Shown: positions 6,481 through 7,386 of the stretch, one piece after another
Layout of the letters: each line of letters opens with the position of its first letter
Numbering within the stretch: the stretch's first letter is position 1
Assembly (NCBI GenBank): GCA_013374505.1
Contig: QENJ01000261.1
Location: 1 to 7,386, forward strand
From: Candidatus Methanophagaceae archaeon
GTDB taxonomy: Archaea > Halobacteriota > Syntropharchaeia > Alkanophagales > Methanospirareceae
Direction of reading: 5' to 3'
DNA: 7,386 nt
Program-made: the position numbers and the translations under genes
The notes under the pieces: generated by a model
What the model was told of the DNA's origin: nothing
Databases searched by the model: none
The model's input: only the letters and a program-made list of their open reading frames with translations

Positions 6481-7257
6481 TTATCTGAACAGATCGTTCG
6501 CTCTATGAAACAGAACATCCTCTATGTTGGAATCGCGCTGTTTTAATCGCAACCCACGAACAATTGCCACGGGTATGCCCTCATTGAATTCACCCATCAC
6601 GAGATTCGCAGCCGCGCATACTTCATCCGCTATAGCTTCCTTTGTTATCATTGCGACCCTACCAAACCTATCCCGCTCACCGCGCCGGTCCAGCAGTGCC
6701 GGAACACCGGAAACGCCTACGCATATCCCAGAAACGCCATCGCGAAACGCCCGACCGAAAGAATCAGAAGTTAACACGGAGACCTCTTTACCGCTTCGCG
6801 CTTCTATCTCCTGCCTGAGCCGTGAAACACTGCTCTGAGGGTCTTCCGGCAGCAATACCGCTTTGCCATCCTCCACGTTTGACTCGTCAACGCCCGCATT
6901 TGCACATACGAACCCATGCTTTGTCTCTACTATAATATTATTCTGCTTTACTATTACAATCTCCCTTATTTCGTTCAGTATGAGTTGCACGATCCGCGGA
7001 TCTTTATCCGTTTCTGCTGCTATCCGTTCTGCTTCATTACCTGCTTTCACTTCCACAAGGTCCACGACACGGTCCTCGCTCTTCGAGATTACCTTGGATG
7101 TAAAAACGATAGCATCTCCCGATTCCAGGCACAAGTCGTTCTTTTCCAGTGCGTCAAAGAAAATCGCAGTTAAATCGTCACCTGCCCTTATTTCCGGAAT
7201 ACCCTTTACACCTATTATTTCCAGATGGTCCGAGTATTCAAACTTTACCTTGCTCAT
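6481..7257 (-). CDS. cofE: Coenzyme F420-0:L-glutamate ligase
   Basis: CofE adds L-glutamate residues to F420-0 with GTP, the last step of coenzyme F420 biosynthesis; F420 is the hydride carrier of methanogenesis and reverse methanogenesis and acts in the cytoplasm. The 258-residue length suits the archaeal stand-alone family. Visible signatures are GIPEIRAGDDL (19-29), HGFVCANAGVDESNV (114-128), LLPEDP (135-140), SDSFGRAFR (164-172), GVSGVPALLDRRGERDRFGR (181-200), TKEAIADE (205-212), NLVMGE (218-223) and VAIVRG (230-235), with the conserved acidic residues expected for metal/GTP binding (Asp124, Asp190). All key blocks are present with no truncation. The ATG at 7255-7257 follows a close GAGGT and a more distant AAGGA. 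The gene is divergent from the Trm112-like gene and separated from the arsR-type gene by 144 bases with a terminator-like structure, so it is probably monocistronic. Confidence 0.95.
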   Translation of the reverse strand: MSKVKFEYSDHLEIIGVKGIPEIRAGDDLTAIFFDALEKNDLCLESGDAIVFTSKVISKSEDRVVDLVEVKAGNEAERIAAETDKDPRIVQLILNEIREIVIVKQNNIIVETKHGFVCANAGVDESNVEDGKAVLLPEDPQSSVSRLRQEIEARSGKEVSVLTSDSFGRAFRDGVSGICVGVSGVPALLDRRGERDRFGRVAMITKEAIADEVCAAANLVMGEFNEGIPVAIVRGLRLKQRDSNIEDVLFHRANDLFR

Positions 7258-7337
7258 ACCTCTTTCTTTTCCTTTGCTTACTGAAGAACATTTAATTGAA
7301 TTTGAACCTTGTTAAAGATAAGGAGTTGAGATGAAAG
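7258..7337. promoter_or_regulatory. Divergent promoter region between cofE and the Trm112-like gene
   Basis: These 80 bases must hold the promoters of both genes. The AT-rich core ATTTAATTGAATTT (near 7291-7304) can be read as TATA-like on either strand, about 35-45 bases from each start. AGGAG at 7321-7325 is a Shine-Dalgarno for the plus-strand ATG at 7338. Confidence 0.45.
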
Positions 7338-7386
7338 ATGAAGAAAGAGCTGATGGATATACTCGCCTGCCCGATGTGTAAGGGCG
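7338..7386 (+). CDS. Trm112-like zinc-binding protein, 3' end missing
   Basis: Only 16 codons are visible: MKKELMDILACPMCKG. A short helix followed by CPxCKG is the N-terminus of the Trm112/UPF0434 family, small zinc proteins of about 60 residues. In archaea they activate methyltransferases acting on tRNA, rRNA and translation factors. An upstream ATG at 7331 is in another frame and stops after 16 codons, so 7338 is chosen; AGGAG ends 12 bases before it. The second Cys pair lies beyond the window, so the call rests on the N-terminal motif. Confidence 0.7.
   Translation, partial: MKKELMDILACPMCKG

Noticed and set aside
6524..7315. Plus-strand open frames opposite cofE
   Set aside because: They mirror a complete, conserved cofE and have no domain signal of their own.

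Overview
The window looks like a piece of an archaeal genome, most likely a methanogen or methane-oxidising relative. Four things suggest this. There is a complete coenzyme F420-0:L-glutamate ligase (CofE). The AT-rich gene starts carry TTTAAATA-type TATA boxes. The surface protein is built from NosD-like beta-helix repeats of the kind common in archaea. A Trm112-like gene starts at the right edge. The lineage is an inference; no rRNA or other phylogenetic marker is present.

Layout, left to right. (1) Positions 1-1503, plus strand: the 3' part of a large secreted parallel beta-helix protein with a NosD-type GNYWSDY motif and a C-terminal beta-rich module. (2) 1504-1871: a convergent intergenic stretch with T-rich terminator candidates for both sides. 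(3) 1872-5421, minus strand: the most interesting locus. A secreted protein resembles the pore-forming B component of binary toxins (anthrax protective antigen, iota toxin Ib, CDTb). After an Ig-like linker come six ricin-type lectin repeats, a beta/gamma-crystallin domain and an unrecognised acidic C-terminal domain. The reading frame is broken in two: 3418-5421 holds the signal peptide and toxin-B-like core, and 1872-3470 holds the lectin/crystallin tail. A perfect 10-bp tandem duplication at the break accounts exactly for the frameshift. Removing one copy restores a single 1,179-residue protein. (4) 5422-5814: an AT-rich gap with the promoter of the toxin-like gene and a GC-rich, structured island (about 5650-5767, plus strand) that looks like a small RNA or the relic of a mobile RNA element. 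(5) 5815-6336, minus: an ArsR-type regulator fused to a DUF4430-like beta-rich domain. (6) 6481-7257, minus: cofE. (7) 7338 to the edge, plus: the start of a Trm112-like zinc protein, divergent from cofE.

The cofE end is housekeeping DNA (F420 biosynthesis, tRNA/translation-factor methylation). The left two thirds is accessory cell-surface or secreted material. I see no enzymatic A component of a binary toxin in this window. The toxin-B-like protein may therefore act alone as a pore or adhesin, or with a partner encoded elsewhere. The ArsR-like gene is upstream on the same strand, but 393 bp and a separate TATA box lie between them, so co-regulation is possible and not shown.
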